From Cichorium intybus (Eukaryota > Streptophyta > Magnoliopsida > Asterales > Asteraceae), in contig CM042013.1 of the NCBI GenBank assembly GCA_023525715.1, positions 72,756,994 through 72,820,993 on the forward strand: a stretch of 64,000 bases of DNA, read 5' to 3'. A model generated the notes under the pieces. It did not search any database. It worked only from the letters and a program-made list of their open reading frames with translations, and was not told the DNA's origin. Made by a program: the position numbers and the translations under genes. Shown here piece by piece: positions 36,121-49,059 of this stretch (positions are counted from its first letter, which is position 1; each line of letters starts with the position of its first letter).

Positions 36121-36239
36121 AGAGTCTACCTGGATTCCCTCAATGTAAAGGGAAAAAAAGTCAACTTTGTAGAAAACGTTGAGTCCAACAACATAGAGCG
36201 AGACTACATGGAGTTCAACGATGTTGAACTTATCAAGCT

Positions 36240-37150
36240 CTTTGCTAACGACTTATGAAATGACATGAAATATCATGGAGTTCTAAGGATAAGAATCCTC
36301 AAAAGAAAATGAAGTAGAAATGCACTTGATCATGAAGATAATGTTTTCTGAGAAATACAAAATGTCAATAGTTCTCTTGAAGTGGAAATAAATGATATCA
36401 ATGAAGAGATGGCAATCAGTTATGGTCATACCAAATAATATGTACCCAAAATGAAACTGAATAATGGAGATAAAATAAAATGAAATGTTTTCGTATGCGG
36501 TTGTATGTGATACCATAAATGATGATCATGAACTACAGGGTGTCATTGATTGTCAAAGAAGACATGATTTGGATAAATGGAAAGAAACTATGAAAGATGA
36601 TTTGTAAGATACAAAGCAAGGTTTGTGACTCCAGGTTTTGCCCAAAGACCTGGAATTAATCATGAGATAACATATTCTCCAGTTATGGATGTCGTTACAG
36701 CTCACTTATATGGATCACTTGATTCCGATATTTAGGTGAAGATCCCCAAAGGATTTTGAATGCTCGAAGCATTAAGTAAAAGGTTGAAAGAAATGTATTC
36801 TGTCAGACTACAAAGGTCTTTGTATGCGTTAAAACAATCTGAATGTATGTGATATAATCGTCGAAGCGATTATTTGATAACCAACGGTTATAAAAATGAT
36901 ATTAATTGTTCATGTGTACTTATAAATAAAACAATATCGGAATCTGTGATCATAGCTGTATATGTTGATGATCTGAACATCATTGGAACAAATAAAGAAT
37001 CCTTGAAATGATTGAGCTTTTGGAGAAAAAAAATTGAAATGAAAGATCTTGGAAAAATCGAGTATTGTTTTGGGCTTACAGATCGAACATCTGTCTAATG
37101 GAATACTGGTGCATCAATTGAATTATACGGAGAAAAATCTTGTCAACTAC
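36240..37150 (+). pseudogene. Antisense copia RT fragment inside gypsy copy 1
   Basis: On the plus strand, opposite to the gypsy element: FAQRPGINHEITYSPVMDVVT, YGSLDSDI, LQRSLYALKQSE, then IIAVYVDDLNIIGTNKE (the YVDD catalytic box of reverse transcriptase), and EMKDLGK further on. About 25 residues between SPVMD and YGSLD are missing. A TGA lies at the place where copy 2 has AGA (near 36849). Confidence 0.75.
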
Positions 37151-37199
37151 GTGCGATAAGAGGGCGCAGTAGTTCTTGGATAATTATTTCTGAGCCTTA

Positions 37200-37850
37200 A
37201 TACCTGAGACACTTTGCGGTTTCTTGCTTTGCTTTTTGCCATGAATTATGATAGTGTCGTCGGTCAGGTTCAGTCGAATTGCCTTCTCGTTTCTCGATAG
37301 CTCCATGATCACTCGCAAGTATTGGCCATACTCCATTTTTGCTTCGTGACTAAATCAGAATGTTGTTGATGAAAATATCATGAGTGCAACCATATAAGAT
37401 TGGCACATGCGGTTCATGAGGCCCATGAATATTGCAGGAGCATTTGTTAGGCCAAAGGGCATTAGCACAACTCGTGGTGACCATAGCTTTCGGAACGGCG
37501 TATTGAGCATGTCTTGATCTTTTCAACCCAACTAGGTATCATGATCACCCTTCCATCCACGCGGGATGTCATGGGCTTGTAGGCAGAGGGATCCTTGTAG
37601 GTACGTGGTCAGTGATGACTCCAATAGGTAACGACGTTCGAAGTATCGGAACTGCTTCCCAGATTGGGTTCCTTGTTGTCACAATGCTTGCCACTCGTGC
37701 TTCATCAAGAGCTTCTGTAACAGGAGCATCCATCTGAGCAGGAGGTGGCTAGGGTGGTGCTCTTCGAGCACTTAAAACTGTCGTTATTAGAATACGTGAC
37801 GAGGGTTGCGCTGCGGTGTTGTTATTCCTCGTACTCTGTTGCGTCGTCAT
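37200..37850 (-). pseudogene. Gypsy gag start and RT remnant, copy 1
   Basis: On the minus strand a start at about 37850 (MTTQQSTRNNN) is followed by about 30 codons and a stop. RT pieces follow: LMPFGLTNAPAIFM and EYGQYLRVIMEL. The rest of gag, protease, RT and RNase H is missing by deletion. Same layout as copy 2. Confidence 0.65.
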
Positions 37851-38755
37851 GATCTTTGACCTAAAAGGTCACGGAGGTAGGTAGGTAAAGGAAATTGTCA
37901 TTGGCATTACGAAGGCACTATACGAGTAATCCTAAAGCACTGATAATATAGTCGCAATAGACGAAGAGGTATGATAATTTATAACTCAACAACCGACCAG
38001 ATTACGAAGGTACACATAGTATGAAACAAGATAGGCTTTCGAGTGCAATGTCCTGCCTTTAAGCAATAATCAAACAAGAACATGCCGAAAGGCTAGAGTA
38101 TTGCATTCTCAGACTATATCGCCTCTATATATACCCAAGCTTTCAAGTCGTTCGTCAAGTGTATGAGAAAAGTACTACGTATACCAGCCGATGTACTCCG
38201 AAGAAGTCGATCACTACTACTAACACACCTACGTTTTCCTAAAACTATACGGACAATAATATTACCTAAGCACATAAAATGAAAAGAAATAAGCCTTCGG
38301 ACACAATTCCCTGACTTTAGGCAACAAATAAACAAGAGCATGCCACAAGACTGGGATGACTGCATTCGCTGACTATTCCATCTCCATACATGTTTAAACT
38401 TTCAAATCACTTATTAAATGGAACTGTTTTAAATTGCACTCAACGCTTAAACCATGGTCTACGATAGTCAATCCTTAACCGATAAAGCTGATCAGACTTT
38501 TCCTGGTAAAGGTTTGACATCGTACATCCTTAGTTTACTCGTGAGTTCAATTTAGTATAAACACTCAAATTACGTTGTGATACTTGTGATAACCGATGTG
38601 TATGAATACTTTTTTTTAAGGAATACGCTAAGTATTCAAAAAGTATTTGGATGGTTACTAAACCAGAGTGTTAGCCCTTGACGGTTTATAGTTGTATTAA
38701 TTCTTCGTGGAAGAATATACTTAGTTCTCTATAAACCTAGGCTCTGATACCATTC

Positions 38756-41700
38756 TGTCACACCCCAAAACCACGTTGGCGGAAACGTTCGGGGATGGAT
38801 GACTGATTGAAGTATCACAACCATGGATATATGAACAGTATATAAACAACCAAACAAGAATTGATATTGAATTGATACATAGTTTTACAAAATGATTGAT
38901 TCTCACCAATTACAACATGAAATGAAAATAAACAAACGTAGTATTAAACTTCCATTTGTTCAAGACCGTTGGCTAGCGGCCTAAATGATTTCCTGAAAAT
39001 ACAAGTAGTTTTAAAGAGTGTCAACAATAAAGTTGGTGAGTTCATGAGTTTGAAACATTTTGATTTTGAAGTTTATTTGCTTTTGAAGTCTGTGAAACAA
39101 TGATGTCGAAATAACTGATTTTAAATAAGATGATTTTGAAATAATTGATTATAAATCAAGTTGGAATGATAACATGAAATATGAGTATGATTTATATGAG
39201 ATAGAGATAAATGAATAAATTTTAGTCTTTTGGATAATTGATAAATGGTAAACATAACAAATAGTCCTCACCCTTTTCGTATATATACATATACATATAA
39301 AGGATGGAGCATCTAATCAACATATACACTTAACCAAGTGCGATCAATCACCTTAGCGTCCCAAGGCGGGGTGGTCAACCCAATAGCGCTATTATTGTCC
39401 ATAACGTACCTCAAGAATACGGGCATAGTTATGGAGATTAGACTAAAAATGATAATGCACTACAAATACATGTAGCGTAAACAAATGATGATTATCCAAA
39501 TAATGATTCTCCATAACGTACCTCAAGAATACGGGCATAGTCATGGAGATTTAGACTAAAATGATAATGCACTACAAATACATGTAGCATAAATAAACAA
39601 ATACTGAATCATGTATAAATGTTTCCAATGTCTATCAATAATGATAAAATGAGTAAGTGATTTCGGAAATCTATGAGAAACACACGATGTTCCAAAAATG
39701 TTTAAAATAGATATAATGTAGGGAGATCACTCCCTAAATGATTTAAATGATATAGAAGGGTATTAAATATAATACACCGTTCTATTCACGATACTGTAAA
39801 CGAACCATGATTGAACCAACTAGTCTCAAAATGGTCAAGATTTCATGTCGAGAAATAAAAGAATGTGGTGTATAAAATAATTGCAAATGTTTAAAATACT
39901 GATTAAACAATGTATAAATAATTGTGTATAAAATAATTGTGAGAGTTGAAATAATGATTTAACAATGTATAAATGATTAAGTATAAAATAATAAAGAGTG
40001 CTAAAATAATGATTTAACCATGTATAAACATTTGGAATCTTGAAACCATTTAAATAATGTATATTTGTTGAAAAATCGAGGAAATTGGTAACTTTGAAAT
40101 AATGGAAAAATATCTGATGAGTCTTTGAAACTACGTTGTTTAATAAATCATTGAAAAGACGAAAACGTTTAATAAGTCTTGAAAAATACTAGAGCGTTCA
40201 ATAAAACTTTGAAAATGCTAAAACATTTAATAAAGTTGAGAAAAATACTGAAGCTGGTAACTGACCAGTATGAGTATGAGTTTAACTGTTTTGAGACTAG
40301 TGTTCATGATTGGTTGTTTAAGTTATCGTGTTTACTTGTATTCCTCCCCTAAAAATGTTAAAATAGTTAAAAATGGGGATATGAACTCACCTCGAAGGTG
40401 TAGGGATCCTTTGATGAAGATGTACTAGAATACCTTATTGGCTTTCGGCTTGAAACCTAAGAATGACGAGGTTTATCGAGTTACTAGACGAATCTCGGGA
40501 AATTCGGGAGTGATTACACAAAGGTATGACGTGAAAATGGTTCCTGAATGAAGTCCTCTGCTCAAAATACGAAGAAATCGGGCTTTGGTGAAAGTTCAGA
40601 GACTAAATTTGCAAAATAATTGTTTAGGGACCAAATTTGCAAAATAATTGTTTAGGACCAAAATTGTAAAACTATTTTACCCAGGGGGTAAAAATGTAAC
40701 TTTGACCAAAGTTCAGGGGGTCAAAGTGTAATATTTTTAGGACTGAAAATGTAATGATTTTTGGGCCAGGGGGTCAAATTGTAAATTTGACCAAACTTCA
40801 GGGTCTAGATGGTAACTGTGAATAGTACCCGGACATCGGCTAAAGTTGGCTCGGACACCGGCTCGAGTTTCATCGGTGAAACTCATTGGCGCATTTCGTC
40901 GAACAGGTGGTGGGCATCGGCGACGACCAGGTGTTCCTCGGACACCGACTCGGACACGATCTCGGACGCGGCACGCCCCTTCCTCGGCAACGACTCACTT
41001 TTCACCGGTGAGATTCCAGGCGCGGCTCGACGAGGCATATCGTCGAGCACCTGGTGCGCGTGACGAAATCCAGAACTTCAAATCCAATTTCCCGTTGATT
41101 CCGACCACCAAATCAGGTGAGGTTTTTTCCTATGTGTTCGAAATCACGAGGAGAACAAAACTCAAGCATTAATTTCAGAAAAATTCGCAGATCAAGAGAG
41201 TGTGGTGCGTAAACTTACTGTGGCGGCTGTTTTGGCGGTGGTAGTGTTTTCCGGCGACATTTTGGAAAAACAAATTGCTGAGGGTTGATCACGAGGACGA
41301 GATGAACGCGATGGTGTTCTCGGATTTCGATTTGGAGACTTTTCATTTTTCCGGCGGCGGTCGGCGGTGTCGGTACGGCGGCGGTTTGAGAGAGAACTGG
41401 TTAATATTTTGCTGAATAATTGATTTTTGAGAAACCATATGGATGAAAACTAGTTTTTTTTATTGAGATCCTCACGAGAAATTCCCCAGCGTTGGCTATC
41501 GTTGCTTAACGTTTTCGGTTATAGTCTTCACGGTATTTTGAGCGTACAAAATGCGAGTATCATGAAAATAATTTCTCGTTTATGAAATCTTCCCGATAAA
41601 GGGAATCTAACGAGTCCAAAAATCACCTCGTTTGGAGTTACGAAACTCCCGATATGATTAAATGAAGGTATAAAATTGTGTCCGAAATTGATTTGACGCA

Positions 41701-42029
41701 GAGTCCGAAACTGAAAATTGTATATTTTGCATACGAACTCCGATTTGGATGATCTAGATATCCACGCGTTCGTATTAACGACTACATCGCTTTTTAAGTA
41801 TTATTTATGCTCAAATAATACTCGAATGATTTTCCGGATTTCTTATTCGCTGTCAATATTGGACACTATTTGGATTTTTCTGAAAATTGTCTGATAAGCG
41901 TATAAATTGTACTGATAGCTTTTGGGGACCCACTAGAATAGTGTTGACTTTAAATATCGACCATAAGGTTTGACTTTGACTATAGTTGACTCGGTTGACT
42001 TTCGTTGACCGAATTTGACGGTTGTCACA
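38756..42029 (-). repeat. 5' LTR of Tekay-like copy 1 (3274 bp)
   Basis: Same length and ends as the left LTR, with about six base differences seen. The PBS (complement of 38740-38752) is three bases away. Confidence 0.9.
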
Positions 42030-42673
42030 ATTCGAAATACCGAAAAACCACTACTAACATTAACCAAATGATTTTATTCACTCAAACCAATATCCAAACA
42101 TAAAATCAGTAACCAAATATTACTAAAACCAAAACCTAAGCTTAGGATCAATGGTTGTCACACCCAAAGATTCAAACTAAGGCTTACAAATATTTAACTA
42201 AAATGAAATAAAAATCTAAAACATGAAAATACCAAATGATAGCTTCTGAAATGGAATCCTCGAGTCAAAGAGCTTCTAGGTCGATGTTTACACCCGGTCT
42301 TTGCTAGGGTTTTCGGCTGGAAATGCCTCTATTTATAGTTGCAAATTTCCCGTGACCGCGCCGCGCAGAAGTGAAATCCGCGGCGCGCGTACTTATCCGT
42401 TCCCCGTTTTTTCGTCATTCAAATGTGTTTCACCGCCTTACAGCCGCGTCGCGCAGAAGTGAATTCCGCGGCGCGCGTACGTGTTTCTCTGATTTTTCAT
42501 TCTTTCCAACTTCTTTTCTTTTTGTACACTTTTAGTCCCTGTTTCTGTTCTTTTTCTCCAGACAAGTCCTGACACGAAAAGTGAAAATACCCATGCATAT
42601 TTGATATAATTTAACCAAGAACAGGGCTCAACAACGCCTAAAATACTTAATATCACTAGGCGTTGTCATTAAG

Positions 42674-44179
42674 ACAGTCCTGAAAGAGTTCAGGACTAGC
42701 CAAGTGAAAGAACCTATTGTCATCACTGGGCTTGGAGCAGAAATCAGATTTCTGTTTAACCTGACATACTCTTCTCTTAACCAGTAGTGTTGATCACCAT
42801 CATAAGGTGTTATGATCTGGGTAACATACCGATTAGTGGTAAAACACTAAAGTTGGTACGGATTAGCAATCCTACTACTTGGAAGCATTGGTGACCCCAG
42901 TTGCTGCCAAATAAGAGAACCTTAGGGCGAGACACAATCTATGTGGAAATTTGATTGATTTTACACCTGTTCTAAAAACCAGTGGGAGTAATTGAATCAT
43001 CAAAAGAAATCAACATGGAAAGAAATGTACCTTCAGAACATGTGATTGAGTGAGACGATATCAGAGTCAAGTAATTGATTCCAGGAGAAGCACTCTCAAT
43101 AGAAGATGAAATCTGAAAGGATACTGCATGACACATTGTGAGTCGTTAGTGGAGCGCGTGTGGATCACCGGCACACTAATAGGGACTCACAAAGAGCGTG
43201 CCAATACAAAGGTACATGGGCCCGAGATTAACCCCACGTGCATCTCGCAAGGAAGGATATTCAGATTCTCAGAATATGCCAAAGGTTTAGATTTTGTAAA
43301 TAGCCTGAAAGATTTCCATTAATATGTCAGAAAGGTTTAGATTTCAGATTCTCAAAATATGCCAAAAGTTCTGGATTTTGTGAATAGTCCGAAAGAGTCA
43401 TATAACCGTGTCAAAGCCAGTGGGAGTGTCGCTGTTATCTACTATCACTATATGAGGGTTACATACTGTTTCTAGGAAACGTCTCTTATCATTACAAAGT
43501 GTAATGACTTGGTGTTAAGAGAAGGTTCACTATGAAAGACTTAATAGAGATACGACATACGCAGGTGGTTGTGAACATCTATGAGATAGATCAAAACTCT
43601 GCCAATATGATCTTGATGAGATTCAAGATGTATAGCCTCAGGAAAGGAGTTTTCCTATCATTGTAAAGTATGATGATTTAGCATGAGAGATATAAAAAAG
43701 GTGCAACATACTCACGTAATTCACAGACATCTATCAGATAGATGTCATCATCAGTATAGACCTAGCCATTGTAAGCACGATCTTGCTAAGATTCAAGATG
43801 CATGAGAAATAGTCTTCGAAAGGGAATAGTTTTTCAAAAGTCGTGACACAGAGATCATAAGTAATCTTAAGATTCCGAAAGGGTTTGGAATAAGACTAGA
43901 TCGGATTCCACGAGTTTCTTGGATCGATCAGAAGTGTCATGAACATGTCATGATGACTTAATGCTTAAAGCATAGCAAGTTGGATTCAGGATATAACCTG
44001 GCTGTGAATACTGAATGGTTTTTGAACACACGTGAGAAATCATTGGGAAATGATTAGGGTGAATGTTAGTAATAATTTGAAAGGAGTTTCAAATCGGTAA
44101 CTTTTTACACCAGGACGTGGTAATGTAGGACTTCATGGTTAAAAGGTTTCGTTGGCTTTGTGATGGAGCGCGTGTGGGA
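42674..44179 (+). other. Pol-less internal region of element B, continued
   Basis: Resumes the B sequence broken at 23955 and runs to the insertion point of Tekay-like copy 2. Collinear with A 1455-2940 and C from 17450 on. Contains H3 and the left half of H4. Confidence 0.7.
43146..43179 (+). other. GGAGC bulged hairpin, copy B-H3
   Basis: TTAGT/ACTAA outer stem, GGAGC bulge, GTGTGG/CC(G)GCAC inner stem, loop ATCA; same as C-H3. Confidence 0.6.
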
Positions 44180-47100
44180 TGTGACAACCGTCAAATTCGG
44201 TCAACGAAAGTCAACCGAGTCAACTATAGTCAAAGTCAAACCTTATGGTCGATATTTAAAGTCAACACTATTCTAGTGGGTCCCCAAAAGCTATCAGTAC
44301 AATTTATACGCTTATCAGACAATTTTCAGAAAAATCCAAATAGTGTCCAATATTGACAGCGAATAAGAAATCCGGAAAATCATTCGAGTATTATTTGAGC
44401 ATAAATAATACTTAAAAAGCGATGTAGTCGTTAATACGAACGCGTGGATATCTAGATCATCCAAATCGGAGTTCGTATGCAAAATATACAATTTTCAGTT
44501 TCGGATTCTGCGTCAAATCAATTTCGGACACAATTTTATACCTTCATTTAATCATATCGGGAGTTTCGTAACTCCAAACGAGGTGATTTTTGGACTCGTT
44601 AGATTCCCTTTATCGGGAAGATTTCATAAACGAGAAATTATTTTCATGATACTCGCATTTTGTACGCTCAAAATACCGTGAAGACTATAACCGAAAACGT
44701 TAAGCAACGATAGCCAACGCTGGGGAATTTCTCGTGAGGATCTCAATAAAAAAAACTAGTTTTCATCCATATGGTTTCTCAAAAATCAATTATTCAGCAA
44801 AATATTAACCAGTTCTCTCTCAAACCGCCGCCGTACCGACACCGCCGACCGCCGCCGGAAAAATGAAAAGTCTCCAAATCGAAATCCGAGAACACCATCG
44901 CGTTCATCTCGTCCTCGTGATCAACCCTCAGCAATTTGTTTTTCCAAAATGTCGCCGGAAAACACTACCACCGCCAAAACAGCCGCCACAGTAAGTTTAC
45001 GCACCACACTCTCTTGATCTGCGAATTTTTCTGAAATTAATGCTTGAGTTTTGTTCTCCTCGTGATTTCGAACACACAGGAAAAAACCTCACCTGATTTG
45101 GTGGTCGGAATCAACGGGAAATTGGATTTGAAGTTCTGGATTTCGTCACGCGCACCAGGTGCTCGACGATATGCCTCGTCGAGCCGCGCCTGGAATCTCA
45201 CCGGTGAAAAGTGAGTCGTTGCCGAGGAAGGGGCGTGCCGCGTCCGAGATCGTGTCCGAGTCGGTGTCCGAGGAACACCTGGTCGTCGCCGATGCCCACC
45301 ACCTGTTCGACGAAATGCGCCAATGAGTTTCACCGATGAAACTCGAGCCGGTGTCCGAGCCAACTTTAGCCGATGTCCGGGTACTATTCACAGTTACCAT
45401 CTAGACCCTGAAGTTTGGTCAAATTTACAATTTGACCCCCTGGCCCAAAAATCATTACATTTTCAGTCCTAAAAATATTACACTTTGACCCCCTGAACTT
45501 TGGTCAAAGTTACATTTTTACCCCCTGGGTAAAATAGTTTTACAATTTTGGTCCTAAACAATTATTTTGCAAATTTGGTCCCTAAACAATTATTTTGCAA
45601 ATTTAGTCTCTGAACTTTCACCAAAGCCCGATTTCTTCGTATTTTGAGCTGAGGACTTCATTCAGGAACCATTTTCACGTCATACCTTTGTGTAATCACT
45701 CCCGAATTTCCCGAGATTCGTCTAGTAACTCGATAAACCTCGTCATTCTTAGGTTTCAAGCCGAAAGCCAATAGGGTATTCTAGTACATCTTCATCAAAG
45801 GATCCCTACACCTTCGAGGTGAGTTCATATCCCCATTTTTAACTATTTTAACATTTTTAGGGGAGGAATACAAGTAAACACGATAACTTAAACAACCAAT
45901 CATGAACACTAGTCTCAAAACAGTTAAACTCATACTCATACGGGTCAGTTACCAGCTTCAGTATTTTTCTCAACTTTATTAAATGTTTTAGCATTTTCAA
46001 AGTTTTATTGAACGCTCTAGTATTTTTCAAGACTTATTAAACGTTTTCGTCTTTTCAATGATTTATTAAACAACGTAGTTTCAAAGACTCATCAGATATT
46101 TTTCCATTATTTCAAAGTAACCAATTTCCTCGATTTTTCAACAAATATACATTATTTAAATGGTTTCAAGATTCCAAATGTTTATACATGGTTAAATCAT
46201 TATTTTAGCACTCTTTATTATTTTATACTTAATCATTTATACATTGTTAAATCATTATTTCAACTCTCACAATTATTTTATACACAATTATTTATACATT
46301 GTTTAATCAGTATTTTAAACATTTGCAATTATTTTATACACCACATTCTTTTATTTTTCGACATGAAATCTTGACCATTTTGAGACTAGTTGGTTCAATC
46401 ATGGTTCGTTTACAGTATCGTGAATAGAACGGTGTATTATATTTAATACCCTTCTATATCATTTAAATCATTTAGGGAGTGATCTCCCTACATTATATCT
46501 ATTTTAAACATTTTTGGAACATCGTGTGTTTCTCATAGATTTCCGAAATCACTTACTCATTTTATCATTATTGATAGACATTGGAAACATTTATACATGA
46601 TTCAGTATTTGTTTATTTATGCTACATGTATTTGTAGTGCATTATCATTTTAGTCTAAATCTCCATGACTATGCCCGTATTCTTGAGGTACGTTATGGAG
46701 AATCATTATTTGGATAATCATCATTTGTTTACGCTACATGTATTTGTAGTGCATTATCATTTTTAGTCTAATCTCCATAACTATGCCCGTATTCTTGAGG
46801 TACGTTATGGACAATAATAGCGCTATTGGGTTGACCACCCCGCCTTGGGACGCTAAGGTGATTGATCGCACTTGGTTAAGTGTATATGTTGATTAGATGC
46901 TCCATCCTTTATATGTATATGTATATATACGAAAAGGGTGAGGACTATTTGTTATGTTTACCATTTATCAATTATCCAAAAGACTAAAATTTATTCATTT
47001 ATCTCTATCTCATATAAATCATACTCATATTTCATGTTATCATTCCAACTTGATTTATAATCAATTATTTCAAAATCATCTTATTTAAAATCAGTTATTT

Positions 47101-47453
47101 CGACATCATTGTTTCACAGACTTCAAAAACAAATAAACTTCAAAATCAAAATGTTTCAAACTCATGAACTCACCAACTTTATTGTTGACACTCTTTAAAA
47201 CTACTTGTATTTTCAGGAAATCATTTAGGCCGCTAGCCAGCGGTCTTGAACAAATGGAAGTTTAATACTACGTTTGTTTATTTTCATTTCATGTTGTAAT
47301 TGGTGAGAATCAATCATTTTGTAAAACTATGTATCAATTCAATATCAATTCTTGTTTGGTTGTTTATATACTGTTCATATATCCATGGTTGTGATACTTC
47401 AATCAGTCATCCATCCCCGAACGTTTCCGCCAACGTGGTTTTGGGGTGTGACA
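44180..47453 (+). repeat. 5' LTR of Tekay-like copy 2 (3274 bp)
   Basis: TGTGACAACCGTC...GGGGTGTGACA. Inside: a possible small spliced gene (44949-45214), a TTTGGTCAAA/TTTGACCCCC block (about 45400-45610), and a direct duplication with 112-bp period (46621-46699 and 46733-46811) around GCTACATGTATTTGTAG. Confidence 0.9.
44949..45214 (+). other. Possible small two-exon ORF inside the gypsy LTR
   Basis: ATG at 44949 opens 14 codons (MSPENTTTAKTAAT). GTAAGT follows at 44991 and a T-rich 89-bp stretch ends in ACACAG at 45079, after which the same frame continues (EKTSPDLVVGINGKLD...) to TGA at 45212-45214: 58 residues if spliced. Frame is kept across the intron and the GT/AG signals are good, but I recognise no protein and the four LTR copies are too alike to test for selection. 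An earlier ATG (44863) opens an overlapping 43-codon frame. Confidence 0.3.
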
Positions 47454-47469
47454 GAATGGTATCAGAGCC

Positions 47470-48360
47470 TAGGTTTATAGAGAACTAAGTATATTCTTCC
47501 ACGAAGAATTAATACAACTATAAACCGTCAAGGGCTAACACTCTGGTTTAGTAACCATCCAAATACTTTTTGAATACTTAGCGTATTCCTTAAAAAAAAA
47601 AGTATTCATACACATCGGTTATCACAAGTATCACAACGTAATTTGAGTGTTTATACTAAATTGAACTCACGAGTAAACTAAGGATGTACGATGTCAAACC
47701 TTTACCAGGAAAAGTCTGATCAGCTTTATCGGTTAAGGATTGACTATCGTAGACCATGGTTTAAGCGTTGAGTCCAATTTAAAACAGTTCCATTTAATAA
47801 GTGATTTGAAAGTTTAAACATGTATGGAGATGGAATAGGTAGCGAATGCATTCATCCCAGTCTTGTGGCATGCTCTTGTTTATTTGTTGCCTAAAGTCAG
47901 GGAATTGTGTCCGAAGGCTTATTTCTTTTCATTTTATGTGCTTAGGTAATATTATTGTCCGTATAGTTTTAGGAAAACGTAGGTGTGTTAGTAGTAGTGA
48001 TCGACTTCTTCGGAGTACATCGGCTGGTATACGTAGTACTTTTCTCATACACTTGACGAACGACTTGAAAGCTTGGGTATATATAGAGGCGATATAGTCT
48101 GAGAATGCAATACTCTAGCCTTTCGGCATGTTCTTGTTTGATTATTGCTTAAAGGCAGGACATTGCACTCGAAATCCTATCTTGTTTCATACTATGTGTA
48201 CCTTCGTAATCTGGTCGGTTGTTGAGTTATAAATTATCATACCTCTTCGTCTATTGCGACTATATTATCAGTGCTTTAGGATTACTCGTATAGTGCCTTC
48301 GTAATGCCAATGACAATTTCCTTTACCTACCTACCTCCGTGACCTTTTAGGTCAAAGATC
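47470..48360 (+). other. Leader of Tekay-like copy 2
   Basis: About 0.9 kb between PBS and the gag start. A frame at 47846-48097 is open but I do not recognise it and it looks like untranslated leader. Confidence 0.5.
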
Positions 48361-49030
48361 ATGACGACGCAACAGAGTACGAGGAATAACAACACCGCAG
48401 CGCAACCCTCGTCACGTATTCTAATAACGACAGTTTTAAGTGCTCGAAGAGCACCACCCTAGCCACCTCCTGCTCAGATGGATGCTCCTGTTACAGAAGC
48501 TCTTGATGAAGCCCGAGTGGCAAGCATTGTGACAACAAGGAACCCAATCTGGGAAGCAGTTCCGATACTTCGAACGTCGTTACCTATTGGAGTCATCACT
48601 GACCACGTACCTACAAGGATCCCTCTGCCTACAAGCCCATGACATCCCGCGTGGATGGAAGGGTGATCATGATACCTAGTTGGGTTGAAAAGATCAAGAC
48701 ATGCTCAATACGCCGTTCCGAAAGCTATGGTCACCACGAGTTGTGCTAATGCCCTTTGGCCTAACAAATGCTCCTGCAATATTCATGGGCCTCATGAACC
48801 GCATGTGCCAATCTTATATGGTTGCACTCATGATATTTTCATCAACAACATTCTGATTTAGTCACGAAGCAAAAATGGAGTATGGCCAATACTTGCGAGT
48901 GATCATGGAGCTATCGAGAAACGAGAAGGCAATTCGACTGAACCTGACCGACGACACTATCATAATTCATGGCAAAAAGCAAAGCAAGAAACCGCAAAGT
49001 GTCTCAGGTATTAAGGCTCAGAAATAATTA
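48361..49030 (+). pseudogene. Gypsy gag start and RT remnant, copy 2
   Basis: ATG at 48361 (MTTQQSTRNNN) gives 33 codons before a TAG. From about 48690 RT pieces appear: LMPFGLTNAPAIFM then GLMNRMC, and EYGQYLRVIMELSRNEKAIR near 48870-48960. Most of gag, protease and RT is deleted. The mature element would have encoded the usual gypsy polyprotein in the order gag, protease, RT, RNase H, integrase. Confidence 0.65.
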
Positions 49031-49059
49031 TCCAAGAACTACTGCGCCCTCTTAGCGCA

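Larger units (their letters stand above)
31769..42029 (-). mobile_element. Tekay-like gypsy element, copy 1 (minus strand)
   Basis: 10,261 bp with two 3274-bp LTRs and perfect TSD ATTCG (31764-31768 and 42030-42034). On the minus strand: LTR starting TGTGACAACCGTC, PBS TGGTATCAGAGCC (complement of 38740-38752), degraded gypsy pieces, an inverted copia RT fragment, a gypsy integrase/chromodomain remnant, PPT AAGGGGGAGATGA, LTR. I place it in the Tekay/Del chromovirus group by LTR size, PPT and integrase motifs. At least six LTR differences are visible (for example near 31849, 31988, 32276, 33918, 33599, 34708 with partners in the other LTR), about 0.2 percent. Confidence 0.9.
23961..42668 (-). 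mobile_element. Athila-like gypsy element lacking RT and integrase
   Basis: LTRs TGACGTGCACGC...GGCGTTGTCA with perfect TSD TTAAG (23956-23960 and 42669-42673). It lies on the minus strand: PBS of tRNA-Asp type beside the right LTR, then gag-protease, a spacer, an ATHILA-type ORF remnant, and a PPT (CAAGTGTGGGGTGTT on the minus strand) beside the left LTR. Without the Tekay-like element in its right LTR it is about 8.4 kb. There is no room or signal for RT, RNase H or integrase. The few LTR differences I see (about 3 in 1.1 kb) mean recent movement, so it must have used outside enzymes. Confidence 0.9.
31301..42668 (-). repeat. Right (5') LTR of the Athila-like element, split
   Basis: 31301-31768 and 42030-42668 together match the left LTR; 42030-42034 is the repeat of the ATTCG target made by the Tekay-like insertion. 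TATA box is the complement of 42329-42337. Differences from the left LTR that I can see are near 31437, 31695 and 42584. Confidence 0.9.

Noticed and set aside
36283..36516. 77-codon frame (also 49695-49928) as a membrane protein
   Set aside because: It is the reverse strand of the captured copia sequence; the hydrophobic look comes from AT-rich codons.
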